From assembly GCF_000242455.2 (NCBI RefSeq), contig NC_019892.1, positions 8,194,744 through 8,258,743 of the forward strand: a stretch of 64,000 nucleotides of DNA, in the 5' to 3' direction. Below, piece by piece: positions 42,942 to 55,901 of the stretch. The position numbers were made by a program, and so were the translations under genes. The number at the start of each line of letters is the position of its first letter. Within the stretch, counting starts at the first letter, position 1. The stretch is from Singulisphaera acidiphila DSM 18658 (GTDB taxonomy: Bacteria; Planctomycetota; Planctomycetia; Isosphaerales; Isosphaeraceae). The notes below the pieces were generated by a model. That model saw nothing but the letters and a program-made list of their open reading frames with translations, searched no databases and had not been told where the DNA came from.

Positions 42942-43928
42942 TCACTTCTTGTAGAGCACGTCGTTAACCTGGTCCACGATCCGCGCAACCGTTGGCAGCA
43001 TCGATGCTTCCAGTGCTCGGTTGTAAGGGATGGGGGCGTCTTTCGTGAAGACGCGGCGGATCGGGGCGTCCAGTTCGTCGAAGGCGACCTGCATGATCCG
43101 GTCGGAAATTCCCGCACCCAGGCCGCAGTAGGGCCAATCTTCCTCGACGATCACGGCGCGGTGGGTCTTGAGGACCGAGCCGAGCAGCGTGTCCATGTCG
43201 AGCGGGCGGATCGTCCGGAGGTCGATCACTTCGGCGTCGATCCCGTCCTCGGCCAGCTTCTCAGCAGCCGCGAGGGTCGTCTTGAGCGATCGGGAGTAGG
43301 TGATCAAGGTCACGTCGGAACCGGGACGCTTGATCTCAGCCTTACCGATCGGGATCACGTGCTCGCCGTCGGGCACCTCTCCCTTGTCGCCGTAGAGGTT
43401 TTCATGCTCGATGAAGACGACCGGGTCATCCGACCGGATCGCGCTCTTGAGCAGCCCCTTGGCGTCGGCGGGAGTGGCGGGCAGGATCACGGTCAGGCCG
43501 GGGACCTGGGCATACCAGGCTTCGAGCCGGTGCGAGTGCGTGGCCGCCAGACAACCAGCCATACCCGAGCTTCCTCGGAACACGATCGGCACGGCAAACT
43601 GACCGCCGCTCATGTAGCGCATGTTGGCGGCGTTGTTGACGATCTGGTCGATGGCCACGAGGCTGAAGCTGAACGTCATGAACTCAATGATGGGCCGAAG
43701 CCCCACCATTGCCGCACCGATTCCGATCCCGGCGAAGCCCCCCTCCGAGATCGGCGCGTCGACGACCCGGCGGGCGCCGAACTTCTTGAGCATGCCCTGG
43801 CTGACCTTATACGCACCGTCGTACTGGGCGACCTCTTCTCCCATCAGGAAGACGCGGTCGTCCCGCTCCATTTCCTCGGTCATCGCCTGGTTCAGGGCTT
43901 CGCGATAGGCAAGAACGGACATGGTCAC
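42942..43928 (-). CDS. pdhB: pyruvate dehydrogenase E1 beta subunit
   Basis: 328 residues. Forms the alpha2-beta2 E1 that decarboxylates pyruvate with thiamine diphosphate. Family motifs: YREALNQAMTEEMERDDRVFLMGEEVAQYDGAYKVSQG near the start (Glu in MGEEV contacts the cofactor), RRVVDAPISEGGFAGIGIGAAM, RPIIEFMTFSFSL, and RPLDMDTLLGSVLKTHRAVIVEE in the C-terminal half. The start overlaps the pdhA stop by four bases (ATGA). Its partner alpha subunit lies immediately upstream on the same strand. Confidence 0.97.
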   Translation of the reverse strand: MTMSVLAYREALNQAMTEEMERDDRVFLMGEEVAQYDGAYKVSQGMLKKFGARRVVDAPISEGGFAGIGIGAAMVGLRPIIEFMTFSFSLVAIDQIVNNAANMRYMSGGQFAVPIVFRGSSGMAGCLAATHSHRLEAWYAQVPGLTVILPATPADAKGLLKSAIRSDDPVVFIEHENLYGDKGEVPDGEHVIPIGKAEIKRPGSDVTLITYSRSLKTTLAAAEKLAEDGIDAEVIDLRTIRPLDMDTLLGSVLKTHRAVIVEEDWPYCGLGAGISDRIMQVAFDELDAPIRRVFTKDAPIPYNRALEASMLPTVARIVDQVNDVLYKK

Positions 43929-44935
43929 TCCTGAGGGATGAACGGGGCCACGGTCACGTCCTGATACAGCGCGTCGGCCGTCGGCTCTTCACTCTGCTCG
44001 GCGAACTCGATGCTCGCCTCGATCTCGTGCTTGATTTCCTCGGTCACCCGATCGATCGTCTCGTCGTCGATCCAACCGCGCTCCTTGAGCACGTTCTGGT
44101 AGACGAGGATCGGATCGTTCCGGTGCGCTTCGTCGAGTTCTTCCTTGAGCCGATACTTGGCCGGGTCGCTAATCGAGTGGCCTTTATAACGGTATGTCTG
44201 CGCGTCGATAAACGTCGGCCCCTCGCCGGCCCGGGCGCGGTCGACGGCGTCGCGTGCGGTCTTGGCCATCAGCTCGATGTCGTTACCGTTGATCGAGATC
44301 CCAGGGATCCCGTAGGCGGTCCCGCCTCGGATCGTCAGGTCGGTCACCGCCGACGATCGCTCCAGCGACGTGCCCATCGCGTAACCGTTGTTCTCGACGA
44401 TGTAGATGACGGGGAGCTTCCACATGGCCGCCATGTTGAGCGCCTCGTGGAATGCCCCTTGATTGATGGCACCGTCGCCAAAGTAGCAAAGGGCCACCTG
44501 GTCGCTGCCCCGATACTGGGCTGCGAAGGCGAACCCGGCGGCCAGCGGGACGTGGCTGCCGACGATCGCGTGGCCGCCCATGAAGCCCTTCTCGGCGTCG
44601 AAGAAGTGCATCGAGCCGCCCTTACCGCCTGAGCAGCCAGTGGCCTTGCCGAGCAACTCGGCCATCGCGGCATTGGCCGACATCCCGCGCGCCAGGGCAT
44701 GGCCGTGATCGCGGTAGGCGGTGATGACGTAGTCATCCTCGCGGAGGACTCCGATCGAGCCAACGGCCACCGGCTCCTGGCCACTGTATTGATGGAAGAA
44801 GCCACCGATCTTCTGCCGCTGGTACATCATCTCCGCCCGTTCCTCGAACCGGCGGATCGTCATCATCTGCCGCAGCCAACCAAGCGCCTGGTTTCGGCTG
44901 ACCACGGGCTTGGTTTCGGTCTGCAACTGGGACAT
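43925..44935 (-). CDS. pdhA: pyruvate dehydrogenase E1 alpha subunit
   Basis: 336 residues from ATG 44935, chosen for AGGAG nine bases upstream and the usual MSQLQTETKPVV-like beginning; longer in-frame starts add a non-conserved extension. Binds thiamine diphosphate with Mg: GDGAINQGAFHEALNMAAMWKLP (the GDG...N motif), VENNGYAMGTSL and DAQTYRYKGHSISDPAKYR (the phosphorylation-loop region of the family). FFHQYSGQEPVAVG near the N-terminus fits E1 alpha. Leads the pdhA-pdhB pair. Confidence 0.97.
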   Translation of the reverse strand: MSQLQTETKPVVSRNQALGWLRQMMTIRRFEERAEMMYQRQKIGGFFHQYSGQEPVAVGSIGVLREDDYVITAYRDHGHALARGMSANAAMAELLGKATGCSGGKGGSMHFFDAEKGFMGGHAIVGSHVPLAAGFAFAAQYRGSDQVALCYFGDGAINQGAFHEALNMAAMWKLPVIYIVENNGYAMGTSLERSSAVTDLTIRGGTAYGIPGISINGNDIELMAKTARDAVDRARAGEGPTFIDAQTYRYKGHSISDPAKYRLKEELDEAHRNDPILVYQNVLKERGWIDDETIDRVTEEIKHEIEASIEFAEQSEEPTADALYQDVTVAPFIPQE

Positions 44936-45420
44936 GTCGTACGACTCCTGATTGGATCGGAGGCCGGGCTGTTGCCGTGGAACATCGCAAATCGGCGAGG
45001 CAACGCGAGGCGGTATCGACTCGACGCCGGGATCGAAGGGGTTTGGAGACCACCCCGTGGTTGGGGGCGCGGCTCGCCAACCACGAAGCGCCGCCTCCTT
45101 GACCAACCTGGCGAGCTCTGCGAACATCCGTGCCCTCTCAACTGTCTGCGGAGAGGTGGATCGCTAGAAAGACTTCGACCGAATCATCTTAACTAAAAGG
45201 CGGTATTTTGTTCCAGGCAGGGCCGGAAAACTTTCGAGGGGGGTCGGAAGGGATTCAGCCTCAAAGGATGATCGACCTTCATGTTAAGTGAGGTCGAGCC
45301 CATCTCCCAAGCTTGCCTTTCCCACTCCGACAAGACCCGACTTTTACAGCCGGGCCAAGTCGGCGAAGGCTCAACCCAGCGGAGACGCTCCCGGTCAAAG
45401 GGAGCGCCCCACATCAAGGT
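44936..45420. other. intergenic region, acnA end to pdhA start
   Basis: About 485 bases. It should contain the pdhA promoter (minus strand) and the acnA terminator. A 7-bp hairpin CGCTCCC with GGGAGCG (45386-45406) lies 15 bases past the acnA stop and may end that transcript. No promoter motif or small gene was clear. Confidence 0.5.
45386..45406 (-). terminator. hairpin after acnA
   Basis: CGCTCCC and GGGAGCG around a seven-base loop, 15 bases past the acnA stop on the minus strand. No T-run, so a weak terminator call. Confidence 0.4.
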
Positions 45421-48261
<2,841 letters not shown>

Positions 48262-48416
48262 CTTGGATTCAACCTTGGTCCGAAGTTCTCGACGGAGGTC
48301 GCGCGGGGGACGTCGCGACCATCCTTCTTTTCTATCATCTCGTTATGGGGAGCCGGTTTCAACCTGACGGCAGCGGCCCCTCTTGCCTCAACCGCTCGAA
48401 GGGGCCCGGCCGCAAC

Positions 48417-49265
<849 letters not shown>

Positions 49266-49390
49266 AAGCTGGGGCTGCTTTCCCTTTTGAGTGGAATTCG
49301 CCGATCGGCCCGGGTCTGGCTTGGGGAATCGCCTTCGAGGCCGGCCGGGAAAACCCAAGACTCCCGCCGGTGAATCGCCCGGAGTCTGGA

Positions 49391-49444
49391 AGAAAAAAAA
49401 ACAAAAAAAAGGGAAGGCCGAGCCCCACAATAAGGGCATCGGCC
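49391..49444 (-). terminator. terminator of the ABC exporter operon
   Basis: On the minus strand a GGCCGA...TCGGCC hairpin with an inner GCCC/GGGC pair (49416-49444) is followed by two T-runs of eight and nine (49391-49411). It lies about 115 bases past the end of the minus-strand operon at 49559. Confidence 0.85.
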
Positions 49445-49459
49445 ATTCACTCATCAGAA

Positions 49460-49481
49460 GGTCGCGGGCTTCCCCGCGACC
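49460..49481. repeat. short perfect hairpin
   Basis: GGTCGCGGG and CCCGCGACC, 9 bp, with a four-base loop, about 78 bases past the operon end. May be a second termination hairpin ahead of the T-rich one. Confidence 0.5.
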
Positions 49482-49558
49482 GATTGAGCCTCGCTCCCCG
49501 CCGGTCCTCATCCCTTTGTTTTTGCAAAAAGGATAGGAACCGTTGAAAAGCCAAGATT

Positions 49559-51022
49559 TTACTGCGGCTGGGTTGCCGAGGGGGCAGGAGCAGGATTCGC
49601 TCCACCCGCTGGGCTCTCCTTCGACCCGCTGGCGGCCGGGCCAAGCATCTCGTTGGCGTCGAACGGATCGACCGACGTATCCTGTTCGGCTGCCTGGAGG
49701 AGGGCCTTGAACGGGTAAACTTCGGGCTCGGGTTCGCCAAGTTGCTTGAGTGAACGGACATAGCGCTTGACGATCAAGCCCGTGTCCTTCTCGTTGAACT
49801 TGTCGCTCTGGTATTGCGGGTGCTCTTTCAGGAGTAGCTCCCAGATATCCAGTCCTTCGCGGAATTTCTTGGCCGCCTGCTCGGGATCGCCTCGCTTGTA
49901 GGCGATGGTCCCTTCATAGAAGAGCTGGCGGGCCTGGACTCCCTCGTTGGTCATTTCGGCCATCGAGCGGTCCTTCCAGTAAGGGTAGTTCATCTGGTCG
50001 GCCCAGCGGTTGGTCCAGTAGCGCGCGTTCTCGGAGATCGCGGCATACTTCTCGGGCTTGAACATGTCGTCGATCTGGACCGGCTCGTCGATGAGCTTGC
50101 CTTCCTTGTTCTTGGTCTGATTCGGCGTCATGAACGTATAGGTGCCGAACTTCTCCCACTCGATGAGCGCCTTGGCCCACTCGTTCTTGGCCACCTCGCC
50201 GAAGGTGGCGGGGATGTCCAGGATGCTCGCCTTCTCCAGGCCGGCGGCGTACCGCGTCTGGGCGTGGGCGGGCATCGAGCGGAACGCGAGGTCACCCGGC
50301 CGCCCTTTGCGCTGGGGAGACGGGTCGACGAGCTCGACGTCGCGGGTGCCTTCTTGAAGTCGCGATGCTCCTTCATCCACCAAGGCCACAGCCCGGCTGA
50401 ACCAGCCATAGCCGAGCTTGAAGTTGTCGTTGCCGAAGACCAAAGGCTGCTGCGGGTCCGAGTAGTCGATGTACTTCTTGAAGTCATCGTCATCGTCGTC
50501 GCGGAAGAGGCGGCGAAGGATGATACTCTCGTCGGCAAAGCCGAGCTTGTGGTAATAGGTCCAGGCCGTGTCCCAGATCAGGTCGGGCGAGCGGCTATTC
50601 TTCTTGACGCCGTCCTCAAGGAACTGAATGCCCTTCTTGATCCAGTCGTACTTGTCTTCGGGAGCATCCCACTCGACCGACACATTGTAGGCGAGGTTCC
50701 ACCCTTGGAAGGTCCAGACCGACAAAAAGTGGGGCTGGAGCTTCGTGATCAGGTCGATCGTCGCCTTCATCCGATCCCAGTCGTGCTCGCGCTTCAGTTC
50801 CTCGGCCCGGGTCCAGAGGACGTTGGCCGCGATCCCGCGCGCTCCGCCGAGCAGGGCGAGCTTGAGCATGAAGCTACCGGTATCGACCTGGCCGATCGCC
50901 GCTTCGCCGAGGTCCTTATTCTTCTTCACTCCGGTGAGCCAGTTGGTGTACGGGATCATCGCGCCCAGGATGGCGACGATGATCAGCCCGTAAATGATCT
51001 TGCGACTCAGGTTGGACCTCAT
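49559..51022 (-). CDS. membrane-anchored protein of the ABC transporter operon (function unknown)
   Basis: 487 residues. One N-terminal membrane segment (IIYGLIIVAILGAMIPYTNWL, about 9-30), then a mostly helical periplasmic part with TPR-like traits (KLQPHFLSVWTFQGWNLAYNVS, QARQLFYEGTIAYKRGDPEQAAKKFREGLDIWELLLKEHP) and an acidic loop DDDDDD near residue 177. The Pro/Ala-rich tail ends in SATQPQ. No named family recognised; planctomycete genomes seem to carry similar proteins. It overlaps the permease gene by four bases (ATGA), so it is likely a dedicated partner of that permease. Confidence 0.78.
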   Translation of the reverse strand: MRSNLSRKIIYGLIIVAILGAMIPYTNWLTGVKKNKDLGEAAIGQVDTGSFMLKLALLGGARGIAANVLWTRAEELKREHDWDRMKATIDLITKLQPHFLSVWTFQGWNLAYNVSVEWDAPEDKYDWIKKGIQFLEDGVKKNSRSPDLIWDTAWTYYHKLGFADESIILRRLFRDDDDDDFKKYIDYSDPQQPLVFGNDNFKLGYGWFSRAVALVDEGASRLQEGTRDVELVDPSPQRKGRPGDLAFRSMPAHAQTRYAAGLEKASILDIPATFGEVAKNEWAKALIEWEKFGTYTFMTPNQTKNKEGKLIDEPVQIDDMFKPEKYAAISENARYWTNRWADQMNYPYWKDRSMAEMTNEGVQARQLFYEGTIAYKRGDPEQAAKKFREGLDIWELLLKEHPQYQSDKFNEKDTGLIVKRYVRSLKQLGEPEPEVYPFKALLQAAEQDTSVDPFDANEMLGPAASGSKESPAGGANPAPAPSATQPQ

Positions 51023-53463
51023 GCGGCGACCTCCCGGTTCTTCAGGATGAAATATCCGGCGATGGAGAAGGGCAAGGCATAAGCCAGGGCCAGCAGCAGA
51101 TTCGCCGCCAGCAGCGACCAGCGGACCTCGAAGCCGTCGGCCACGGTGTTGCTGACGTCGAGCGCGGAGAAGTTCGGAACGATGTAAACCAGGCGCGACA
51201 TGACCGGCATCACGATCGAGTCGAATGTCTTGGCCGTCACCACCGCCAGGGTCGGTGCCAGCTCCGACATTTGATTGTCGTGGGTCAGCAGGCGGATGAG
51301 CGACTCAAACGGTCCCCCGCCCAGCAGGCTCTGGCGGCTCAGGTCGACGAGGAAGGCGAACGCGACCTGACCGGCCACAAAGAACGCGATCGTCGTCAGA
51401 AGCGCCACCGGCCAGCTCAGGAACGTGCCGGCGAACACGCCGATCGCCGTCAAAACCATCGCCTGGAGCCAGATCCCGAACAGCCCCTTCATGTAGTTGG
51501 GCCCGAACTGTCCGGCGGTGGCCCGGATGAACAGGTCATTCTCGGCCATCCCCAGGTACTGAGTCGGGCTCAGACACCGAATCTCGACCCGAAGATCGCC
51601 GCGCGAACCGGCCAGAATCTCCGCCGGCAGGTATTCGACGTTGGTGTAGTACTCCCGGATCGGGAAAATCTTGACGATCGGCTTCTGGCTCGAGTGGGGA
51701 TTGGTGACCACCATTTCGGCCAGGACCGGGTCGCCAATGCGCCCCTTCGTGGTCCGGTAGACGTTGAAAGTCATCTCGATGGGAACCGGCGGCGAGTGCA
51801 AGGCGGCAGCCTGCTTCCGGAATGCCTCAGCCTCAGTGGCTTGCCCCCCCTTCTCGGCCGTCCGAGCCCGGTTCTGGAAGTCGTCGGCCTCGGACTTCAT
51901 CTTGGCGTAGGCACTCTCGACGTTCTTGAGTTCGTCGCGATCGCGGGCCAAGGCCGCGGTCTGACGTTGCGCCTCGGCGGGGGTCAATTGACCCGACGCC
52001 TGCGATTGCTCAGCCCCGGCGATCTGCGTCTTCAAAAGCTCGGCGCGATCGAGCCAGGCTTCGATCGAGTCGGGCGTAAGCAAGCGGTCGACCGGGATCC
52101 GGCGATCGAGGACCAACTGAGCGTCATAGGGGTCGCGAAGAACGCCGTACTGCCAGATCGCGCTGGCGGGGGTGGCCCCTTCGATGTGACTCCGCCTCGT
52201 CTGCTCCTGCCCGACGTCGATTCCCTGAAGGTGATGCGTTCCCTTGGAGTCGAGGAACGTGAGCGAGCCCAAGACCGGCTCGCGCGCCGACATCCGCACG
52301 CGAAGCTGCGCCGCCTCTTCTTTCAGGTGATTGGCCTGGGCGAAATTCTTCCGCTTCGCCTCTTTGACTGCGCGAGCTTCTGTCGCCGCGATCGTGCCAC
52401 CGACTGTTCGCTTGAGATAGAGCAGGCTGATTCCACCGAAGATGAGCACGAGGACCGTGACGATCGTCATGAACCCGAGCATCCGGCCCCAGATCAGCTC
52501 AATCCGGCGGACCGGCTTGGAGACGACCGTATAGATCGTCTGCTGCTGGATATCGGTCGGCAGGCTCAACGGGGTCAAAAGCGTGACCATCACCGTCAGG
52601 AGCAACGAGCAGAGCAGCGACAGCGTGCCGACGAAGAGTCGCCCCATCTCGGCGGGCCGTGGGGGAGTCAGGAACCAGTGCGTAAACGCCAGCACGACGA
52701 GGAAGACCGTGACCACGACATAGGGCGCCCACATCCTTCGATTCGACTCGGTCACCGTGAGGAGGGCGATCGAATAGATTCGTCGGAAGCGGACCGCAAT
52801 GACTTCACGGAAGACAATCGCGATCACCCGGAGCAGGACCACATAGCCCATATACGTGGCACTCAGTCGTGCACCGTAGGTGATCCCCTCCTGCCAGGTC
52901 GCGGCGGTCTGCCCCTCCATGGCGGGCATTTTCAGGCTCGCCTGCTGAAGGATCAGGCCCACGCCGAGCCCGACGAGCAGAGCGACGTGAACCCCGGCGA
53001 GAACCGCGAGGTCACCAGCACGCCCCAGCTTGCTGATCGTTCTCCAAAGAGTCGCCTCAACCCAGAGGAAGATCAAGACGCCGCAAATGAGGGCCAACAG
53101 CGTTGCGGCGGGGATCGGGCCCACCTTGTAGACCTGGGTAATGCGTCCGGTTGACTGCATCACGTGGAAGACCATCGCGGCCAGACAGCCGAGCAACGCC
53201 ACCAAGGCGACGATATCGAGCCAGTTTCCGCGAGCGGCAGTCCGCTCCTTGAGGGCGATCGAAACCCAGGAAACCACCCACCCGAGCAGACAGAACAGGC
53301 TGATGATCTTGATCCAGGTGATCAGTCCGCCGATCAGGCCGGGCTGAGTAAAGCCGGGCTCGCCGAGGAGGAGTAGCCAGAGCATGACCGCCCGCCACCT
53401 CTCCGGAACCCCCGGGAGGAGCACCTGCGACCAGAGGACAGGAAGTGATAAGAGCACGGACAT
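51019..53463 (-). CDS. ABC transporter permease (large, multi-spanning)
   Basis: 814 residues with roughly eleven membrane segments: a cluster near 15-60, 75-180, 205-275 (SNRRMWAPYVVVTVFLVVLAFT), an interior coiled-coil/soluble region (about 355-600, with KEAKRKNFAQANHLKEEAAQL and ELKNVESAYAKMKSEADDFQNRA), then 660-810 more helices. The layout resembles ABC-2/NosY-like permeases working with the ATPase encoded upstream. The soluble insert is unusually long. It likely moves a polysaccharide, lipid or protein across the inner membrane; substrate unknown. Starts after AGGAG, 12 bases. Confidence 0.82.
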   Translation of the reverse strand: MSVLLSLPVLWSQVLLPGVPERWRAVMLWLLLLGEPGFTQPGLIGGLITWIKIISLFCLLGWVVSWVSIALKERTAARGNWLDIVALVALLGCLAAMVFHVMQSTGRITQVYKVGPIPAATLLALICGVLIFLWVEATLWRTISKLGRAGDLAVLAGVHVALLVGLGVGLILQQASLKMPAMEGQTAATWQEGITYGARLSATYMGYVVLLRVIAIVFREVIAVRFRRIYSIALLTVTESNRRMWAPYVVVTVFLVVLAFTHWFLTPPRPAEMGRLFVGTLSLLCSLLLTVMVTLLTPLSLPTDIQQQTIYTVVSKPVRRIELIWGRMLGFMTIVTVLVLIFGGISLLYLKRTVGGTIAATEARAVKEAKRKNFAQANHLKEEAAQLRVRMSAREPVLGSLTFLDSKGTHHLQGIDVGQEQTRRSHIEGATPASAIWQYGVLRDPYDAQLVLDRRIPVDRLLTPDSIEAWLDRAELLKTQIAGAEQSQASGQLTPAEAQRQTAALARDRDELKNVESAYAKMKSEADDFQNRARTAEKGGQATEAEAFRKQAAALHSPPVPIEMTFNVYRTTKGRIGDPVLAEMVVTNPHSSQKPIVKIFPIREYYTNVEYLPAEILAGSRGDLRVEIRCLSPTQYLGMAENDLFIRATAGQFGPNYMKGLFGIWLQAMVLTAIGVFAGTFLSWPVALLTTIAFFVAGQVAFAFLVDLSRQSLLGGGPFESLIRLLTHDNQMSELAPTLAVVTAKTFDSIVMPVMSRLVYIVPNFSALDVSNTVADGFEVRWSLLAANLLLALAYALPFSIAGYFILKNREVAA

Positions 53464-53727
53464 CGTTGGAAAAGCTCCTGGGGCACCGGGGCAAAATCCG
53501 AGGCCGAGCCGGGGATGAAGTATCTTGCGAAGAATGGAATCGGGTGCGCCGGCCGAACCGCGACGTCATCACATCGCGCTCCCCCGTTATGGGGACCATT
53601 TTCCGTTTCGGCCGGCTCGATCCCCGAGTGGTTCGATCGAGCGTGATCCAAAAGTCGAGCAAGAGTCCAGCCGTTGTATACCGGTCGAGAGAATCGGACG
53701 CCAACCGGAATGGGGAACCGACGGCGA

Positions 53728-54669
53728 TCAGGGCTTGGTCGGTGATCCGGCAAGTTCGTCGGGCGAGGGAGAACCGCTCCGGGTGGGAGGCTCAGCCACG
53801 CGGCGCCGGCCTGGGTGCAGGTCGCTTTCGCGGACAATGCGCAGGAACAGCTCTTCCAGCGTCGTCGTCGGGTGGTCCACCGCGAGGAGCTCGCCGCCAT
53901 GGCGGGCGATGACGTCGCGGATCTCGTGCAGGGCCGCCTCGGGCAGGTCCTTCGTCTTGATCTGCGTCACGTCCTGAACCGTCAGCAGGTCGGCCACCTT
54001 GCCCAGCTCTTTGAGCTCGCCGCGATGGAGAATCGCGATCCGGTCACAGATATCCTGCATGTCGGCCAGCAAGTGGCCCGAGAGGACGATCGTCTTCCCC
54101 TGGGACCGCAGGTCGCGGATCAACTCTTTGATTTCGGCCGTGCCGATCGGGTCCAGGCCCGAGGTCGGTTCGTCGAGGAGGATCAGCTCGGGGTTGTTGA
54201 TCAAGGCCTGAGCCAGCCCGATCCGGCGCTGCATGCCCTTCGAGTACTCGCGAAGCTGGCGATGCTTGGCGGAGTTCAAGCCGACCATGTCAATCAATCG
54301 CCCGACCCGCTTGGTCCGCTCGGCGGCCGAGATCTTGAAGAGCCGTCCGTAGAAGTGGAGCGTCTCCTCGGCGTTCAAGAACTTGTAGAGATACGACTCT
54401 TCGGGGAGATAGCCGATCCGTTCGTTCTTGGCTACGTTCGTCGTCGGCTCGTTGAAGATCAACGCTTCCCCTTCGGTGGGGAAGAGCAGACCCAGGAGCA
54501 ACTTCATCGTCGTCGTCTTGCCCGATCCGTTGGGCCCAAGCAGTCCAAAGATCTCGCCCTGATGGACTTGAAGGTCGAGCGCCTTGAGCGCCTGAACCTT
54601 GGGGCGTCCCCAGAAGTCGCGATAGACCTTGGTCAGATTCCGTGTCTCGATGATGACATCACGGCTCAT
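53728..54669 (-). CDS. ABC transporter ATP-binding protein
   Basis: About 313 residues. All ATPase motifs are intact: Walker A LLGPNGSGKTTTM (about 45-57), Q-loop region LPEESYLYKFLNAEE, signature YSKGMQRRIGLAQAL (about 145-159), Walker B LILLDEPTSGLDP, and the H-loop LSGHLLADMQD. The extra C-terminal part (from about 225) is the usual regulatory tail of ABC-2-type exporter ATPases, ending in a Pro/Ser-rich extension. I start it at ATG 54669; a GTG just before is possible. It leads the operon of ATPase, permease and the helical partner, although 264 bases separate it from the permease. Confidence 0.93.
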   Translation of the reverse strand: MSRDVIIETRNLTKVYRDFWGRPKVQALKALDLQVHQGEIFGLLGPNGSGKTTTMKLLLGLLFPTEGEALIFNEPTTNVAKNERIGYLPEESYLYKFLNAEETLHFYGRLFKISAAERTKRVGRLIDMVGLNSAKHRQLREYSKGMQRRIGLAQALINNPELILLDEPTSGLDPIGTAEIKELIRDLRSQGKTIVLSGHLLADMQDICDRIAILHRGELKELGKVADLLTVQDVTQIKTKDLPEAALHEIRDVIARHGGELLAVDHPTTTLEELFLRIVRESDLHPGRRRVAEPPTRSGSPSPDELAGSPTKP

Positions 54670-54672
54670 CAC

Positions 54673-55172
54673 GCGGGCGCCTTGTGATTAAAGACAGGAA
54701 AAAGAATCAGAAAGAGCGAATCCGGCGAGTCAAAACCGATCGTCGGCCGAAGGCGACTATGCGGTCCGCGGTCGTAAAGTCAAAAACAACAAATTGATAA
54801 ATCGAAAACCGCAAGACCACGAGGAGTGAGCCCCTTCGTTGAGAGGCCAACTGTATTGGGCGCTACGCTCGCCAAACCAAAACGGTTCAAAAGGTCGGAC
54901 ATTTTTTCTGAAGTTTCGCCTTTTTTCTCACGCACAGGAAAGGCGACGGTTTCGGCCCGAAAAAAATCCGGGCCGAAACCGTTGAGCCGCCATCGTAAGG
55001 AACTCGAAGGTCGTTTGGCAAGAAGGGGCTACGGATGTTTTCCCAACACGACGACCTGATAAAGAACGCGTGTTTTCCCGAAGGACTCGAGGCACGTCGT
55101 GCCCCGGGAAATATTCTGTTCCGAGAACCGTGTCAATCGTGGGGCCCCTCTTCCTGATGTTTCCGATCGAGC
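54673..55172. other. intergenic region with an internal hairpin
   Basis: About 500 bases between the ABC operon start and the small secreted protein end. It should carry the ABC promoter on the minus strand (an AT-rich part near 54776-54815) and the terminator of the next gene. The perfect hairpin at 54946-54982 is the only clear structure. No gene was supported. Confidence 0.5.
54946..54982 (-). terminator. perfect hairpin downstream of the small secreted protein
   Basis: ACGGTTTCGGCCCG (54946-54959) pairs fully with 54969-54982; the loop is nine bases and A-rich on the plus strand (T-rich on the minus). It lies about 190 bases past the stop of the minus-strand gene at 55173, so it probably ends that transcript. 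Confidence 0.55.
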
Positions 55173-55634
55173 TCAGGGCGTCAGGCCGGTACCGCCGGAG
55201 TTGACCGGAGGAGCTTCCACCCGCCCTGTGAAGGCCGGCACCGGAACCCGCGGGCCCGCCCCGATCGTGTCTTGATAGGGATGAACCGGGGTATGGGCCG
55301 TCGCGATCGGGGGAGCGCCCATCGGGTGGCAGCCCCCGCAACCCGAGTAGGGGATGTATCGCTGGCCGCGCGTCACGTAAGCATTGTAGTAGGTGGGCAT
55401 GAACATCTGGTTGGGGGGCACCGCGAACTGACGCTGGAAATACCAGTCGGCCGTGCGGTCCGCCCCCAGGGGCAGATAGGTTCCGTAGTCGATATAACCG
55501 TAGCCGTCCGGATTACCATTGGGAAAGCCGGCTCCGTTGCCTGGCTGGGGCGGCAAGATCCGCCCTCCTCCCGAAAAGAATCCGCCGGTTGAACTCATCG
55601 CCAGAGCCAGTGTCACCGTGACGATCGTGGACAT
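55173..55634 (-). CDS. small secreted protein with a CxxCH motif
   Basis: 153 residues from ATG 55634, with GGAGGTG seven bases upstream. A short hydrophobic start (MSTIVTVTLALAMSSTGG) suggests export. The body is Gly/Pro/Tyr-rich with little hydrophobic core (GNPDGYGYIDYGTYLPLG, QMFMPTYYNAYVTRGQRY). It contains CGGCH (99-103), a c-type-heme-like CxxCH, followed by PMGAPP. This may bind heme or a metal, or be chance; no other cytochrome trait is visible. No family recognised. It is divergent from the trpG/pabA gene. Confidence 0.65.
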   Translation of the reverse strand: MSTIVTVTLALAMSSTGGFFSGGGRILPPQPGNGAGFPNGNPDGYGYIDYGTYLPLGADRTADWYFQRQFAVPPNQMFMPTYYNAYVTRGQRYIPYSGCGGCHPMGAPPIATAHTPVHPYQDTIGAGPRVPVPAFTGRVEAPPVNSGGTGLTP

Positions 55635-55901
55635 GTCTTCCACCTCCGTGCCCGACCGAGTCGGGCTCAGAGCCCGCACAACGGTCAAAATGCCCGAGCA
55701 TCGCGGCGCGCAGCCGATCGCCCCGCCCTCGCCCTAGGCTCAGCCGTAGAAACTCTACACGCGCCCCGGGGCTCGGGTCGGGCTTTCCTCGCGTCTTTCC
55801 CTTCCGAATCCGCCGGAAACCCGTTACGATCCTAGGATGACGGTCGTACCGGGAGGGCGTCCTCAACGGTCATTGGCCGCCGCCGCTTCGTTGGATCCGG
55901 C

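Noticed and set aside
51271..53154. 627-residue antisense frame over the permease gene
   Set aside because: Composition typical of an antisense reading of a membrane protein (Arg/Asp/His-rich); no family trait.
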